A DNA stretch of 64,000 nt from an uncultured Cohaesibacter sp. (lineage in GTDB: Bacteria; Pseudomonadota; Alphaproteobacteria; Rhizobiales; Cohaesibacteraceae), in the NCBI RefSeq assembly GCF_963667045.1, contig NZ_OY762934.1:4346501-4410500 (forward strand), read 5' to 3'. Made by a program: the position numbers and the translations under genes. Shown here in pieces: positions 19,987 through 29,491 of this stretch (positions are counted from its first letter, which is position 1; every line of letters begins with the position of its first letter). The notes under the pieces were generated by a model. It was not told the origin of the DNA, searched no databases, and was given only the letters and a program-made list of their open reading frames with translations.

Positions 19987-20895
19987 ATGCGGTGGCGCGG
20001 ACGAAGAGAGAGCGATAATGTCGAGGATCGACGGGGACAGTCCGGAGGCGGGTTTTCGCGGTCCGGGATGCGGTTGCCAATCGGTCGTGGCGGCGGGCGG
20101 CCAAGCCTGATCGTTCTGGTGGTGATTGGTGGTGTACTCTGGATGATGGGTGTCAGCCCGTCGACCATTCTTTCTCTGCTGCTTGGGGGCGGCGACAACT
20201 ACACCCAGCAGAGCCAGACCTCGCAACAAGCATCGCCTCAGCGTAGCGCTGCCGAGGAGGAAATGGCCTCCTTCGTCAAGGTCGTGCTGGCCGAGACGGA
20301 AGATGTCTGGGGAACGATCTTCCAGAAGGCCGGGCAGACCTATCCGCAGCCGAAGCTAGTGCTGTTTTCCAACCAGATCCGCTCGGCCTGCGGGTCGGCA
20401 TCTGCTGCGACGGGCCCCTTCTATTGTCCGGGCGACCAGAAGGTCTATATCGATCTGAGCTTCTATAAGGAGCTGAAAACCCGCTTCGAGGCGCCGGGTG
20501 ATTTCGCGCAGGCCTATGTCATTGCTCACGAGGTTGGCCATCACATTCAGAATGTCACCGGCATTCTGCCCAAATTCAACGAAATGCGTCGCTCGATGAG
20601 TGAAGTCGAGGCCAACAAGATGTCGATCCGGGTGGAACTCCAGGCCGATTGCTACGCCGGGGTCTGGGGGCACTATACCAACCAGAAGGGGTTGCTCGAC
20701 AACGGCGACCTCGACGAGGCCCTCAATGCGGCGACGCAAATCGGGGATGACGCCTTGCAGAAGCGAACACAGGGGTATGTCGTGCCCGACAGCTTCAACC
20801 ATGGCACCTCGGCCCAGCGCAAGCGGTGGTTCGCCAAGGGCTATGACAGCGGCAGCGTGGGGGCTTGCGATACCTTTTCCGTCGCCAATCCCTGA
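19987..20895 (+). CDS. Neutral zinc metallopeptidase (YpfJ family)
   Basis: A 302-residue membrane-anchored protein. An N-terminal basic Gly/Arg-rich stretch is followed by one membrane helix (LIVLVVIGGVLWMMGVSPS, about residues 40-60) and a domain with the HExxH zinc site AHEVGHHIQN, then ELQADCYAGVWGHY, in which the Glu is the likely third ligand. The family (YpfJ, KPN_02809) is annotated as a neutral zinc peptidase, but substrates are unknown. The start at 19987 has GGAG 6 bases upstream; a frame back to 19969 is less likely. It stands alone and converges on carA, with a terminator between. Confidence 0.88.
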   Translation: MRWRGRRESDNVEDRRGQSGGGFSRSGMRLPIGRGGGRPSLIVLVVIGGVLWMMGVSPSTILSLLLGGGDNYTQQSQTSQQASPQRSAAEEEMASFVKVVLAETEDVWGTIFQKAGQTYPQPKLVLFSNQIRSACGSASAATGPFYCPGDQKVYIDLSFYKELKTRFEAPGDFAQAYVIAHEVGHHIQNVTGILPKFNEMRRSMSEVEANKMSIRVELQADCYAGVWGHYTNQKGLLDNGDLDEALNAATQIGDDALQKRTQGYVVPDSFNHGTSAQRKRWFAKGYDSGSVGACDTFSVANP

Positions 20896-20920
20896 TTTGA
20901 TTTCTTGCCATTGAAACGAG

Positions 20921-20957
20921 AAAGCCCGCGAGACTGTTGTCGTCGCGGGCGCTTTTG
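20921..20957. terminator. Terminator between the convergent metallopeptidase and carA genes
   Basis: AAAGCCCGCGA (20921-20931) pairs with TCGCGGGC(g)CTTT (20943-20955) and runs into TTTG. It may serve both strands. Confidence 0.7.
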
Positions 20958-20994
20958 TCTTTGACTGGATTGGCTGCCGTATGGCATGCCGGGT

Positions 20995-22218
20995 CTATTC
21001 GGCGACCAGGTCCATGCCCTTTTCAGCGCGCATCAGGTTGGTGAAGCGAGTGAAAAGATAGTGGCTGTCTTTCGGCCCCGGAGAGGCTTCCGGGTGGAAC
21101 TGGACCGAGAAGATCGGCTTGCCCTTGACCGCGAGGCCGCAGTTGGAGCCGTCGAACAGGGAAACATGGGTTTCCTCGATGCCTTGCGGCAGGCTGTCGC
21201 CGTCCACTGCAAAGCCGTGGTTCATGGACGTGATTTCCACCTTGCCGGTGGTCTTGTCCTGAACCGGGTGGTTGGCACCATGGTGGCCCTGATGCATCTT
21301 GGTGGTCTTGCCGCCGAGAGCCAGAGCCAGCATCTGATGGCCAAGGCAAATGCCAAACAGCGGAATACCCGCCTCAATGACGGCCTTGATGGCGTCAACG
21401 GAATAGGTGCCGGTTGCTGCCGGGTCGCCCGGGCCGTTGGACAGGAACACCCCGTCCGGCTTCAGCGCCAGAATGTCTTCGCCGGTTGCCGTTGCTGGCA
21501 GCACCGTCAGCTTGCAGCCCTGTTCGGCGAGCAGACGCAGGATGTTGCGCTTGATGCCGAAATCGATGGCGACAACGTGGAAATCAGGTTCAGTGAGCTT
21601 GCCATAGCCTTCGTTCCAGACCCACGGGGTCTGATCCCACTCGAAGGAGGCTTCGGTGGTGACGTCCTTGGCAAGGTCGGCGCCGACAAGGCCATTCCAG
21701 CCAGCGGCTTCCTTTTTCAGGGCCTCGACATCAAACTTGCCGTCCGGCGAATGGGCGATCACGGCGTTGGCGAGGCCCTTCTCGCGGATCAGGGCCGTCA
21801 GCGCGCGGGTATCAACCCCGGCAATGCCGACGATGCCGCGGGATTTCAGCCAGGCGTCGAAATGGCGGGTTGCGCGGTAGTTCGATGGCTCGGTGATGTC
21901 GGTCTTGATGACTGCGCCGCGTACGCCGGAATTGTTGTCAAGGTCGATGGTTTCAACATCTTCCTCGTTGGTGCCAACGTTGCCGATGTGCGGGAAGGTG
22001 AAGGTCACGATCTGGCCTGCATAGGACGGATCGGTGAGGATTTCTTCGTAGCCGGTGATCGCGGTGTTGAAGCAGACTTCTGCGACGGCCGAACCGGGCG
22101 CGCCGATGCCCTGACCTTCGATGACAGTTCCATCTGCAAGAACAAGGAGAGCGGTCGGTTTGAAGTCTTCCCAAGGGGCCGGTGTCGTTGCAGCCGGTGA
22201 AGAAGCGGGGTTAGCCAT
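20995..22218 (-). CDS. carA: Carbamoyl-phosphate synthase small (glutaminase) subunit
   Basis: A 407-residue glutamine amidotransferase that releases ammonia from glutamine and passes it to CarB. The N-terminal domain ([38 protein letters not shown]) and the class I amidotransferase domain are complete. Catalytic residues are visible: the nucleophile Cys in [10 protein letters not shown] and the His/Glu pair in [11 protein letters not shown]. The start at 22218 (MANPASSP) is chosen; an extension to 22308 does not resemble the family. Upstream lies a 726-base gap, so carA has its own promoter, separate from carB. Confidence 0.96.
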   Translation of the reverse strand: MANPASSPAATTPAPWEDFKPTALLVLADGTVIEGQGIGAPGSAVAEVCFNTAITGYEEILTDPSYAGQIVTFTFPHIGNVGTNEEDVETIDLDNNSGVRGAVIKTDITEPSNYRATRHFDAWLKSRGIVGIAGVDTRALTALIREKGLANAVIAHSPDGKFDVEALKKEAAGWNGLVGADLAKDVTTEASFEWDQTPWVWNEGYGKLTEPDFHVVAIDFGIKRNILRLLAEQGCKLTVLPATATGEDILALKPDGVFLSNGPGDPAATGTYSVDAIKAVIEAGIPLFGICLGHQMLALALGGKTTKMHQGHHGANHPVQDKTTGKVEITSMNHGFAVDGDSLPQGIEETHVSLFDGSNCGLAVKGKPIFSVQFHPEASPGPKDSHYLFTRFTNLMRAEKGMDLVAE

Positions 22219-22944
22219 GCCGTGGGTGTCCTGAAAATGCGGGTTGTCTGTTCTCCGTGCCCGATCCTGACAGCTGAGGCCACAAAGGCGCTCAGTCGCG
22301 ACTGGCAAGGATGGTTACGGGGAATGCGTGTTCTCAGAGGTGATGATCTATGACAAAAGAGCGCGAGCGTCAATGAGGCAGGGCGAAATAATTCGAAAAT
22401 AAATTTTTCATATACGGTATTTTTCGGAATTTTATGCCGTTTTTTGGCGATCCTTGTCAGCTGCAGAGCCGCAAGGCTCTTCAAGTCTTCGCATAAACCC
22501 TTGCCGTGTGGCCTTGGTGGCCCGAATCTGGCTGGCTCATCCGGGGTGATGGGGGCTGTCGAGAAGGTTCGGACGGCATTTTTTAAACATCTGTTAAGTT
22601 TTATCCAGAGTGTTGCTGCTGCCGCCCGGAAATCGGGCGATGTGCTTGGATTCCCATTGCTTTCTCGGGCGTATCTGGAGGGTGCCAAGGGCATGACGGA
22701 GGGGGGGTGGTGCAGACGTAAGTGCAATGCCGACTTGCCTAACATTGAAAGTCCCTGTATCAAACATTAAGTCTTTTCGGTGGCAAAGCCAGCTTCAATT
22801 GGCTGAAAGCCGCCGATTTCGTGGCAGAATTCTGCCACAATACAGGAATTATGCTCTTGGCTCTTCATTGGGAAATCGCTTTCTTGCCGAGAGCGAGACG
22901 TGATTCCTGACGATGAAGGCCAACAGAGATGAGAGGCCAACACT
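22219..22944. other. Intergenic region between divergent carA and yqeY
   Basis: No supported gene is seen; the frames here are short and have no ribosome site. On the minus strand TTGACG (22373-22368) with a 17-base spacer and TAGATC (22350-22345) is a weak candidate carA promoter. A/T-rich DNA at 22380-22440 may also hold promoter elements. GGCAGAATTCTGCC (about 22821-22834) is a small palindrome about 110 bases before yqeY. Confidence 0.4.
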
Positions 22945-23394
22945 ATGCGTGAGCAGATTACTGAAAGCCTGACAGGGGCAATCAAGGCTCAGGACAAACG
23001 CCGTATGGCGACCCTGCGTCTGGTGACCGCCGCTATCAAGGACCGAGATGTTGAGGCTCGCGGACAAGGCAGAGAACGGGTGTCGGAAGAAGAGGTGCTG
23101 CAGATTCTCGCCAAGATGATCAAGCAGCGCGAAGAATCCATCCGTATCTATGACGAAGCCGGCCGCCATGAGCTGGCCCAGCAGGAACGGGAAGAAGCCG
23201 ATATCATTCGCGAGTTCCTGCCCCAGCAGATGGGCGAGGAAGAAGTGGCGGAAACCTGCGCCAAGGCGGTCGAGGAGCTCGAGGCCGACGGCCTGCGGGA
23301 CATGGGCAAGGTGATGAACCACCTCAAGGCCACCTATCCCGGCCAGATGGATTTCGGCAAGGCAAGCTGCATCGTCAAGAGCATGTTGCTCTAG
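22945..23394 (+). CDS. GatB/YqeY domain-containing protein
   Basis: A 149-residue helical protein that matches the stand-alone YqeY family, related to the tail domain of the amidotransferase subunit GatB. It opens MREQITESLTGAIKAQDKRR and keeps ATLRLVTAAIKDRD, LPQQMGEEEV and the C-terminal GKVMNHLKATYPGQMD motif. A role in tRNA-dependent amidation or tRNA binding is presumed from the GatB link. It precedes dnaG and rpoD on the same strand, an order conserved in many bacteria. Confidence 0.9.
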   Translation: MREQITESLTGAIKAQDKRRMATLRLVTAAIKDRDVEARGQGRERVSEEEVLQILAKMIKQREESIRIYDEAGRHELAQQEREEADIIREFLPQQMGEEEVAETCAKAVEELEADGLRDMGKVMNHLKATYPGQMDFGKASCIVKSMLL

Positions 23395-23620
23395 CGCCTG
23401 CCGGACGAGGGAGCATCCGGCCCGATTTGCTCTCCATCGTGACCCCGCCAGCATGAGCCAGCCGGTATTAGACTGTGATCAATGGTACAATGGCCTCTCT
23501 GTGAGAGGTCATTTGCTTTTGTGACATCTCGCTATATCATCTGCCATCCGGGTCTTGATTTCAGACCGGGTTGGAGGCAAACAAGGCGACGCCCACAAGA
23601 TCGAGTTCGAGTTTCTGTCG

Positions 23621-25633
23621 ATGAAATTTCCGCAAAGCCTGCTTGAAGAAATCAGAGAACGCATTCCGGTGTCCGATGTTGTCGGACGCAAGGTCAAGCT
23701 GCGTCGTCAGGGGCGGGAATATGCCGGGCTGTCCCCTTTCAACAAGGAAAAGACACCGAGCTTCTTCGTCAATGACCAGAAGCAGTTCTATCACTGCTTC
23801 TCTTCGGGCAAGCATGGCGACATTTTCAAGTTCCTGATGGAAACCGAGGGACTGAGCTTTCCCGAAGCCGTGGAGCTGCTGGCCAATCAGGCGGGCGTTC
23901 CCATGCCGGATCCCGACCCCCAGGTGCAGCGTCAGGAAAAGGCGCGGGCCAGCCTCTATGACGTCATGGACATGGCTGCCAAATATTTCCAGCTGCAGTT
24001 CCGCTCCGATCTGGGGCGGGAGGCGCGGATCTATGCCGAGGGGCGACGGCTGAGTGAAGAAACAATCCGGACCTTTCGGATCGGCTATTCGCCCAACTGC
24101 CGCGATCACCTCAAGAGCTATCTGCTGGAGCATGGGGTCAGCGAACAGGACATGCTGGATACGGGCCTGATCATCAAGCCTGATGATGATCGCCCGACCT
24201 ATGACCGGTTTCGCAATCGCCTGATGATCCCGATCGAGGATGAACGGGGGCGGGTGGTGGCTTTCGGTGGCCGCATCCTCGACAAGGAAGGCAAGCCGAA
24301 ATATCTCAACTCGCCGGAAACACGTCTGTTCTTCAAGGGCAACATGGTGTTCAACGCCCACCGGGCGCGGCAGGCGGCCTATGAGGCCGGGGCGGCGATT
24401 GTGGTGGAAGGCTACATGGACGCCATCGCGCTTTATCAGGCCGGTGTTCGCCATGTGGTTGCCTCGCTGGGCACGGCCTTCACAGAGCAGCAGATCGCCC
24501 GCATGTGGCGCTTTTCCAACGAGCCCTATATCTGCTTTGACGGTGACCGGGCCGGACGTCAGGCCGCGCATCGGTCCATCGAACGCATTCTACCCAACCT
24601 GAAAGCCGGCTATTCCTTCCAGTTCGTGTTCTTGCCCAACGGCAAGGATCCGGATGATCTGGTGCGCGAGGGGGGCTCTGATGCCTTTCGGGCGGTGCTG
24701 GGTGAGGCACACAGCCTGTTTGACGTGATCTGGGAGCGGGAACAGGAAGCGCAACCGGCCGACACGCCCGAACGCAAGGCCGCGCTTGAGAAGCGGATCG
24801 AGGATCTGGTGCGGCTCATCAAGGATGAGCGCGTGCAGCGCCAGTATCAGATGAGCTTCAAGTCTGCGCTATCGAATTTCTTCTGGCAGCAGGAGAGAGA
24901 GCGGCGGGACCAGAACCGCAACCGCTTCTTTACCGGCGGCGGTGCCAAGGCTGGCAAGGGGGCTGGGCCATCAAGCGCGCTGCAGGCATCGGGCAATATT
25001 TCCCGCGCTCCGGAAGAGGGGCAGTCGACGGAATATGAATATTGCCTCATTGGGCTGTCAATCCACATGCCTTTTCTGTTCGAGCAGTTTGCCGAGCAGA
25101 TTCTGTCGGTGCCGTTCCAGAAGGAAAGTCTCGAGGCCTTCAAATATGTGCTTTCGCACATCATCTTCGATCAACGGGCGCGCACCTATCAGGACATCTA
25201 TTCCTATTGCCCGGCGAATCTGAAGGATCTGCTGGATGATCTGCACGGGGTCGAGGTGCGCGACGAGACGGGCAAGATCCTGCACCCGTGGGGCTGGCGC
25301 CTTGCCGGGCGGCGGCGTGTTCATCAACTGGTCTATCAGCCCAGTCGGCTGTTCCTTGAACGGCTCTTTCAATCCTATCTCAACGTGCTGGAAGTGCGGG
25401 AAACGGAAAAGGACCTGGCGCGGGAGATGGCAAACCTGTCGCACGGGGTGGATGAGGGCGCGTTTGCCCGGATCCAGTCTCTGACCAACGAGGTGCATCG
25501 GCGTCGGGAAGAAAACCTGCGCGAGGAACAGGAACTGAGCGAGCTTTATGACCAGATGAAGAGCGCCGGAAACAGGGTGGCGTTGGCCGATGTGCTGGAG
25601 CAATTGGCGCAACCAAATCCGGAAAATGCCTGA
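23621..25633 (+). CDS. dnaG: DNA primase
   Basis: A 670-residue primase that makes RNA primers at the replication fork. Domains run in order: an N-terminal zinc-binding-type domain (1-100), the toprim catalytic core (about 250-350, with VVEGYMDAIAL and CFDGDRAGRQAA) and a C-terminal helicase-binding domain. In the N-terminal domain the usual zinc ligands are mostly gone: the segment reads YAGLSPFNKEKTPSFF and FYHCFSSGKHGD, leaving one Cys of the CHCC set. That loss is common in alphaproteobacterial DnaG. The start at 23621 (MKFPQSLLEEIRER) fits the family; the frame runs back to 23555 with unrelated residues. rpoD follows after a 481-base gap. Confidence 0.93.
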   Translation: MKFPQSLLEEIRERIPVSDVVGRKVKLRRQGREYAGLSPFNKEKTPSFFVNDQKQFYHCFSSGKHGDIFKFLMETEGLSFPEAVELLANQAGVPMPDPDPQVQRQEKARASLYDVMDMAAKYFQLQFRSDLGREARIYAEGRRLSEETIRTFRIGYSPNCRDHLKSYLLEHGVSEQDMLDTGLIIKPDDDRPTYDRFRNRLMIPIEDERGRVVAFGGRILDKEGKPKYLNSPETRLFFKGNMVFNAHRARQAAYEAGAAIVVEGYMDAIALYQAGVRHVVASLGTAFTEQQIARMWRFSNEPYICFDGDRAGRQAAHRSIERILPNLKAGYSFQFVFLPNGKDPDDLVREGGSDAFRAVLGEAHSLFDVIWEREQEAQPADTPERKAALEKRIEDLVRLIKDERVQRQYQMSFKSALSNFFWQQERERRDQNRNRFFTGGGAKAGKGAGPSSALQASGNISRAPEEGQSTEYEYCLIGLSIHMPFLFEQFAEQILSVPFQKESLEAFKYVLSHIIFDQRARTYQDIYSYCPANLKDLLDDLHGVEVRDETGKILHPWGWRLAGRRRVHQLVYQPSRLFLERLFQSYLNVLEVRETEKDLAREMANLSHGVDEGAFARIQSLTNEVHRRREENLREEQELSELYDQMKSAGNRVALADVLEQLAQPNPENA

Positions 25634-25653
25634 TCCTGCGGTCATTCGGTGCT

Positions 25654-25794
25654 GATTCGATTGGCGAATCGGGCGGTTACGGTGGTGATGACTGCTTTTT
25701 TTTGTCAAAAACAGTAAAAATGATTCGGAAAATTCGAGAAATTGGAATTTTTCTTGCGCTGGGGGGTTGCCGAATCGAATCGCTGCGCTAAATA
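25654..25794 (+). promoter_or_regulatory. Candidate rpoD promoter with a cluster of GANTC sites
   Basis: TTGCCG (25767-25772), a 16-base spacer and TAAATA (25789-25794) form a plausible sigma-70-type promoter for rpoD. Five GANTC sites, the CcrM methylation target of alphaproteobacteria, lie at 25654, 25666, 25722, 25772 and 25777; the last two overlap the -35 edge and spacer. Chance would give about 0.5 site in 128 bases. The 5' leader to the rpoD start would be about 310 bases, and no other gene is seen in 25634-26114. Confidence 0.5.
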
Positions 25795-26114
25795 TCTAGG
25801 TCCGGCAGCCCCATGCGCCAAATGTCAAGTTGGCGACGAAATGATTTTGCTGCGGATAATCGAACGAGATCTGAAGCCGGGGACTTTGCCGTCTAACCGG
25901 CCTGTTTTTGTGGATATATGTGCAGGGGACTGTGGTGACTGCACCGAACAGGCTTGGGTTAAGAGGCGTTTAACGAACCCATCTATATGAATGTACGAGA
26001 ATCCTGAACATCATGCGGTTGTTGCGAGCACCGGCAGAATTGCATGACTAACCGTTCGTACGAGTGGATGCCAGAGCAGACGCCCACCTCACCGGGGTGT
26101 CTTTGGAGACAGGA

Positions 26115-28196
26115 ATGGCAACAAAGGCAATGCAAAACGACGACAAGACCAGCAGCGAAAGCACCAGCTCGGATGCGCCACTGTTGGACATGACGGACAC
26201 TGCTGTCAAGCAGATGATCAAGACCGCAAAGAAACGCGGTTACGTCACATATGATGAATTGAACGAAGTTTTGCCGTCGGAAGAAGTTTCCTCTGAACAG
26301 ATCGAAGACACGATGTCCATGCTTTCCGACATGGGGATCAATGTCATCGAGGCTGAAGAGGCTGATGACAACGATTCGGATTCGGATTCGGAAAGCGAGT
26401 CGACGGATCTTGTAGAAGCCAAGACCTCGACCGCGCTGGCCAAGACCACCAGCAGCAAAGAGCCAACAGACCGGACAGACGACCCTGTGCGGATGTATCT
26501 GCGCGAAATGGGCTCGGTTGAGCTGTTGTCTCGCGAGGGCGAAATTGCAATCGCCAAACGCATAGAAGCTGGACGCGAGGCCATGATCGCCGGGCTGTGT
26601 GAAAGCCCGCTGACCTTCCAGGCCATCATCATCTGGCGCGACGAACTGCTTGATGGCAACATCTTGCTGCGCGACATCATTGACCTTGAAGCGACCTATG
26701 CCGGACCGGGCAACGAAGACGACGACAGCGATGATGACAGCGACGGGGACGAGGAAGAACACGCAGGTGCAGCTGCCGCCGCTCCGGTTGCAGAGGTCGT
26801 ACCCGCCAAGCCAGCGCCTGCTGCTGTCAGCAAGCCTTCGTCCGGAGATGACGAGGACGATGAGGAACATGAAGGCGAGCGTGAAGGCGAAGGGGACGAT
26901 GAGGACGATGAGGATGATCTGGAGAACAACCTCTCGCTCGCTGCGATGGAAGCCGAGCTGAAGCCGAAGGTTCTGGCCATTTTCGACCAGATCGCCGAAG
27001 ACTACAAGAAGCTGCGCCGTTTGCAGGATCAGCTGGTTGAACAGCGCATGGCCAACAAGGCCCTGTCGCCGAGCCACGAGCGCCGTTACGACAAGCTCAA
27101 GGAAGATATCATCGTTGAAGTGAAGAGCCTGTCGCTCAACCAGAACCGTATCGACGCACTGGTTTCGCAGCTCTATGAAATCAACAAGCAGCTGGTTGGC
27201 CGCGAAGGACGTCTTCTGCGTCTGGCCGAGGCCTATGGTGTCAACCGCACCGAGTTCCTGAATAACTATCAGGGCAATGAACTCGACAGCAACTGGATGG
27301 AGCGCGTGGCTCAGCTGTCTTCGCGTGGCTGGAAAGAATTTGTCCATCACGAAGGCGACCGGATTCAGGATTTGCGGGAAGACATCCAGGTGCTGTCCAC
27401 CGAGACCGGCCTTGAAATCAAAGAATTCCGCCGCATTGTTTCCTCCGTGCAGAAAGGCGAGCGTGAAGCTCGTCAGGCCAAGAAGGAAATGGTCGAGGCC
27501 AACCTGCGTCTCGTTATCTCGATTGCCAAGAAATACACCAACCGCGGCCTGCAGTTCCTTGATCTTATTCAGGAAGGCAACATCGGTCTGATGAAGGCGG
27601 TCGACAAGTTCGAATATCGGCGCGGCTATAAATTCTCGACTTATGCCACATGGTGGATCAGACAGGCGATTACCCGTTCGATTGCGGACCAGGCCCGGAC
27701 GATCCGTATCCCTGTGCACATGATAGAGACGATCAACAAGATCGTTCGTACCTCGCGCCAGATGCTGCATGAGATCGGGCGCGAGCCGACGCCGGAAGAG
27801 CTTTCCGACAAGCTGCAGATGCCGCTTGAAAAAGTGCGCAAGGTTCTGAAGATTGCCAAGGAGCCGATTTCTCTGGAAACGCCGATTGGCGACGAGGAAG
27901 ACAGCCATCTGGGTGATTTCATCGAGGACAAGAATGCCATTCTGCCTATCGATGCTGCCATTCAGGCCAACCTTCGCGAGACCACAACGCGGGTTCTTGC
28001 CTCGCTCACTCCGCGTGAAGAACGCGTGCTGCGCATGCGCTTCGGTATCGGCATGAACACCGACCATACACTCGAGGAAGTCGGTCAGCAGTTCTCGGTG
28101 ACCCGTGAACGTATTCGTCAGATCGAAGCCAAGGCCCTGCGCAAGCTCAAGCATCCGAGCCGCTCGCGCAAGCTCCGCAGCTTCCTTGACAGCTAG
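26115..28196 (+). CDS. rpoD: RNA polymerase primary sigma factor RpoD (sigma-70)
   Basis: A 693-residue housekeeping sigma factor. Region 1.1 is at the N-terminus (residues 20-80). Region 1.2 is around [23 protein letters not shown] non-conserved, very acidic insert follows (about 200-280, rich in Asp/Glu). Regions 2-4 are complete: [28 protein letters not shown], then the -10-binding [19 protein letters not shown], and the C-terminal [20 protein letters not shown]. The start at 26115 (MATKAMQND) has GGAGACAGGA upstream; a GTG at 26064 is an unlikely longer start. It is the last gene of the yqeY-dnaG-rpoD run and ends in a strong terminator. Confidence 0.96.
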   Translation: MATKAMQNDDKTSSESTSSDAPLLDMTDTAVKQMIKTAKKRGYVTYDELNEVLPSEEVSSEQIEDTMSMLSDMGINVIEAEEADDNDSDSDSESESTDLVEAKTSTALAKTTSSKEPTDRTDDPVRMYLREMGSVELLSREGEIAIAKRIEAGREAMIAGLCESPLTFQAIIIWRDELLDGNILLRDIIDLEATYAGPGNEDDDSDDDSDGDEEEHAGAAAAAPVAEVVPAKPAPAAVSKPSSGDDEDDEEHEGEREGEGDDEDDEDDLENNLSLAAMEAELKPKVLAIFDQIAEDYKKLRRLQDQLVEQRMANKALSPSHERRYDKLKEDIIVEVKSLSLNQNRIDALVSQLYEINKQLVGREGRLLRLAEAYGVNRTEFLNNYQGNELDSNWMERVAQLSSRGWKEFVHHEGDRIQDLREDIQVLSTETGLEIKEFRRIVSSVQKGEREARQAKKEMVEANLRLVISIAKKYTNRGLQFLDLIQEGNIGLMKAVDKFEYRRGYKFSTYATWWIRQAITRSIADQARTIRIPVHMIETINKIVRTSRQMLHEIGREPTPEELSDKLQMPLEKVRKVLKIAKEPISLETPIGDEEDSHLGDFIEDKNAILPIDAAIQANLRETTTRVLASLTPREERVLRMRFGIGMNTDHTLEEVGQQFSVTRERIRQIEAKALRKLKHPSRSRKLRSFLDS

Positions 28197-28223
28197 AATC
28201 AAGTCGCTGTCAGTTTGAATCGA

Positions 28224-28262
28224 AAAGCCCGGACAAGTGATTGTCCGGGCTTTGTTTTTTTG
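28224..28262 (+). terminator. Intrinsic terminator after rpoD
   Basis: A 13-bp perfect stem (AAAGCCCGGACAA, 28224-28236, with its complement at 28241-28253) around GTGA is followed by G and a T-run. It starts 27 bases after the stop. Confidence 0.9.
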
Positions 28263-28379
28263 TTCTTCTCAAGGACGGGCAGGGTTGCTGTTCCGTCTCA
28301 TCTGGTTGCAGTTACAGTAGAGAGTCCGGTTGTACAGAAATTGAATCCGGTCGTTGAAGTGATCCTTCAACTCTGCGGC

Positions 28380-29114
28380 CTACTTATTCTTCAGGAACCA
28401 GTTTGTGTTGACTGTGATGGAGACTTCCATCTCACCCTCTGCGACAGGCACGTCGGAGGCGACGGCTTCCAGTTTGGCGGCGCGCATCATCATCGGCTGC
28501 GGTGGGATGAAGCCACCGGATTCTGACAGGCTCTGCAGCTTGTCGACGCTGCTGCCAAGCTCGGTTGCGTAGAGTTCTGCCTTGTGGCGGGCGTCGGCCA
28601 GAGCAGCCTTGCGGGCTTCATCCAAAAGCTCCTTCTTGTTGGAGATGTCGAAGCTCAGGCCGGAGATGTCGTTTGAACCGGCGTTGACTAGCGCGGTGAG
28701 GACCGAGCCGACCGAGCCCAGGTCATGAATGCGGACGGTTGCCCGGTTGCTGACCACATAACCGACGACTTCCGGCGCGCGGGCTTCGCTGGCGCTATTC
28801 GGATAGACCAGTTGCGGATGGATGTTGAAGTTGGTGGTCTGAATGTCTTTCTTCTCGATGCCAGCCTTTTCCAGCTCGGCCATCAGGGCTGCCATCTTGG
28901 CATTGTTGTCTGCGAGCGCGTCCTTGGCATTCTTGGCCATGGATTCAACGCCAGCCGACAGGATTGCCATGTCAGGGGCGGCGCGCAGGCTGCCGGTTCC
29001 CGTAACCGCGATCGTGCTTTTCAGATCGCTCCCACCGGTCTTGTCGCCATCAGCCAGAGCCGGCAATGCGGACAGGGAAAGAAGGGTGGTCAATATGATC
29101 AGGCTTTTTTTCAT
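28380..29114 (-). CDS. SIMPL domain-containing protein (DUF541), exported
   Basis: A 244-residue protein with a cleavable signal peptide (KKSLIILTTLLSLSALPALA) and a SIMPL/DUF541 domain over most of its length (IAVTGTGSLRAAPDMAILSAGV, VSNRATVRIHDL). Related proteins in animals interact with kinases; the bacterial family is periplasmic or outer-membrane-associated, of unclear function, and linked to oxidative stress in some species. The start at 29114 is chosen by the signal peptide and a GGGGAGAAAA ribosome site; the frame continues upstream to 29288 without signal-like features. It is convergent with rpoD and unrelated in function. Confidence 0.85.
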   Translation of the reverse strand: MKKSLIILTTLLSLSALPALADGDKTGGSDLKSTIAVTGTGSLRAAPDMAILSAGVESMAKNAKDALADNNAKMAALMAELEKAGIEKKDIQTTNFNIHPQLVYPNSASEARAPEVVGYVVSNRATVRIHDLGSVGSVLTALVNAGSNDISGLSFDISNKKELLDEARKAALADARHKAELYATELGSSVDKLQSLSESGGFIPPQPMMMRAAKLEAVASDVPVAEGEMEVSITVNTNWFLKNK

Positions 29115-29370
29115 CGGGTTTTCTCCCCAGTGGCAGTGTCTGTCAAAAATTCTATCTGTCCAGCGTGTCAAATGACACGGGCAGATCTCTTCGTTCGGGA
29201 ATTCAGTTCCTCGATCAGGATCATTACAGAGCTTTGTGGCCGGAGTTGGATCGGGACATTGCGCAGCCACAGGTAGTGGTGGGTACAAAGCTGAGGGCTA
29301 TCCACCGATACCGCTACGAGGGCTTGCCTGAAAGCCCAATTCAGTATAGTTCAAATGCACCTGAAATTCA

Positions 29371-29447
29371 GGGCCTGTAGCTCAATTGGTTAGAGCCGAC
29401 CGCTCATAACGGTCTGGTTGGGGGTTCGAGTCCCTCCGGGCCCACCA
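29371..29447 (+). tRNA. tRNA with CAU anticodon (tRNA-Met, or tRNA-Ile2 by its body)
   Basis: A complete 77-base cloverleaf with encoded CCA. The 7-bp acceptor pairs GGGCCTG with CGGGCCC, the anticodon stem GACCG/CGGTC encloses CTCATAA, and the T-arm is GGGGGTTCGAGTCCCTC. The CAU anticodon is shared by elongator tRNA-Met and by tRNA-Ile2, whose C34 is changed to lysidine. The acceptor and D-arm resemble alphaproteobacterial tRNA-Ile(GAU), so Ile2 is a serious alternative to Met. An integrase gene ends 45 bases downstream, so the 3' end of this gene is the probable attachment site of the element to the right. Confidence 0.92.
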
Positions 29448-29491
29448 ATAAATCAATAACTTAGAGAATATTTACGGTGTGCTTGCGGGTC

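Noticed and set aside
25983-28202. A 739-codon open frame antisense to rpoD
   Set aside because: rpoD is unambiguous; the opposite frame has no ribosome site or recognisable domain.
29420-29447. Search for a second copy of the tRNA 3' end (attR) to the right
   Set aside because: No repeat of the T-arm/acceptor sequence was found between 29.5 and 64 kb by eye, so the right boundary of the element cannot be set from this window.
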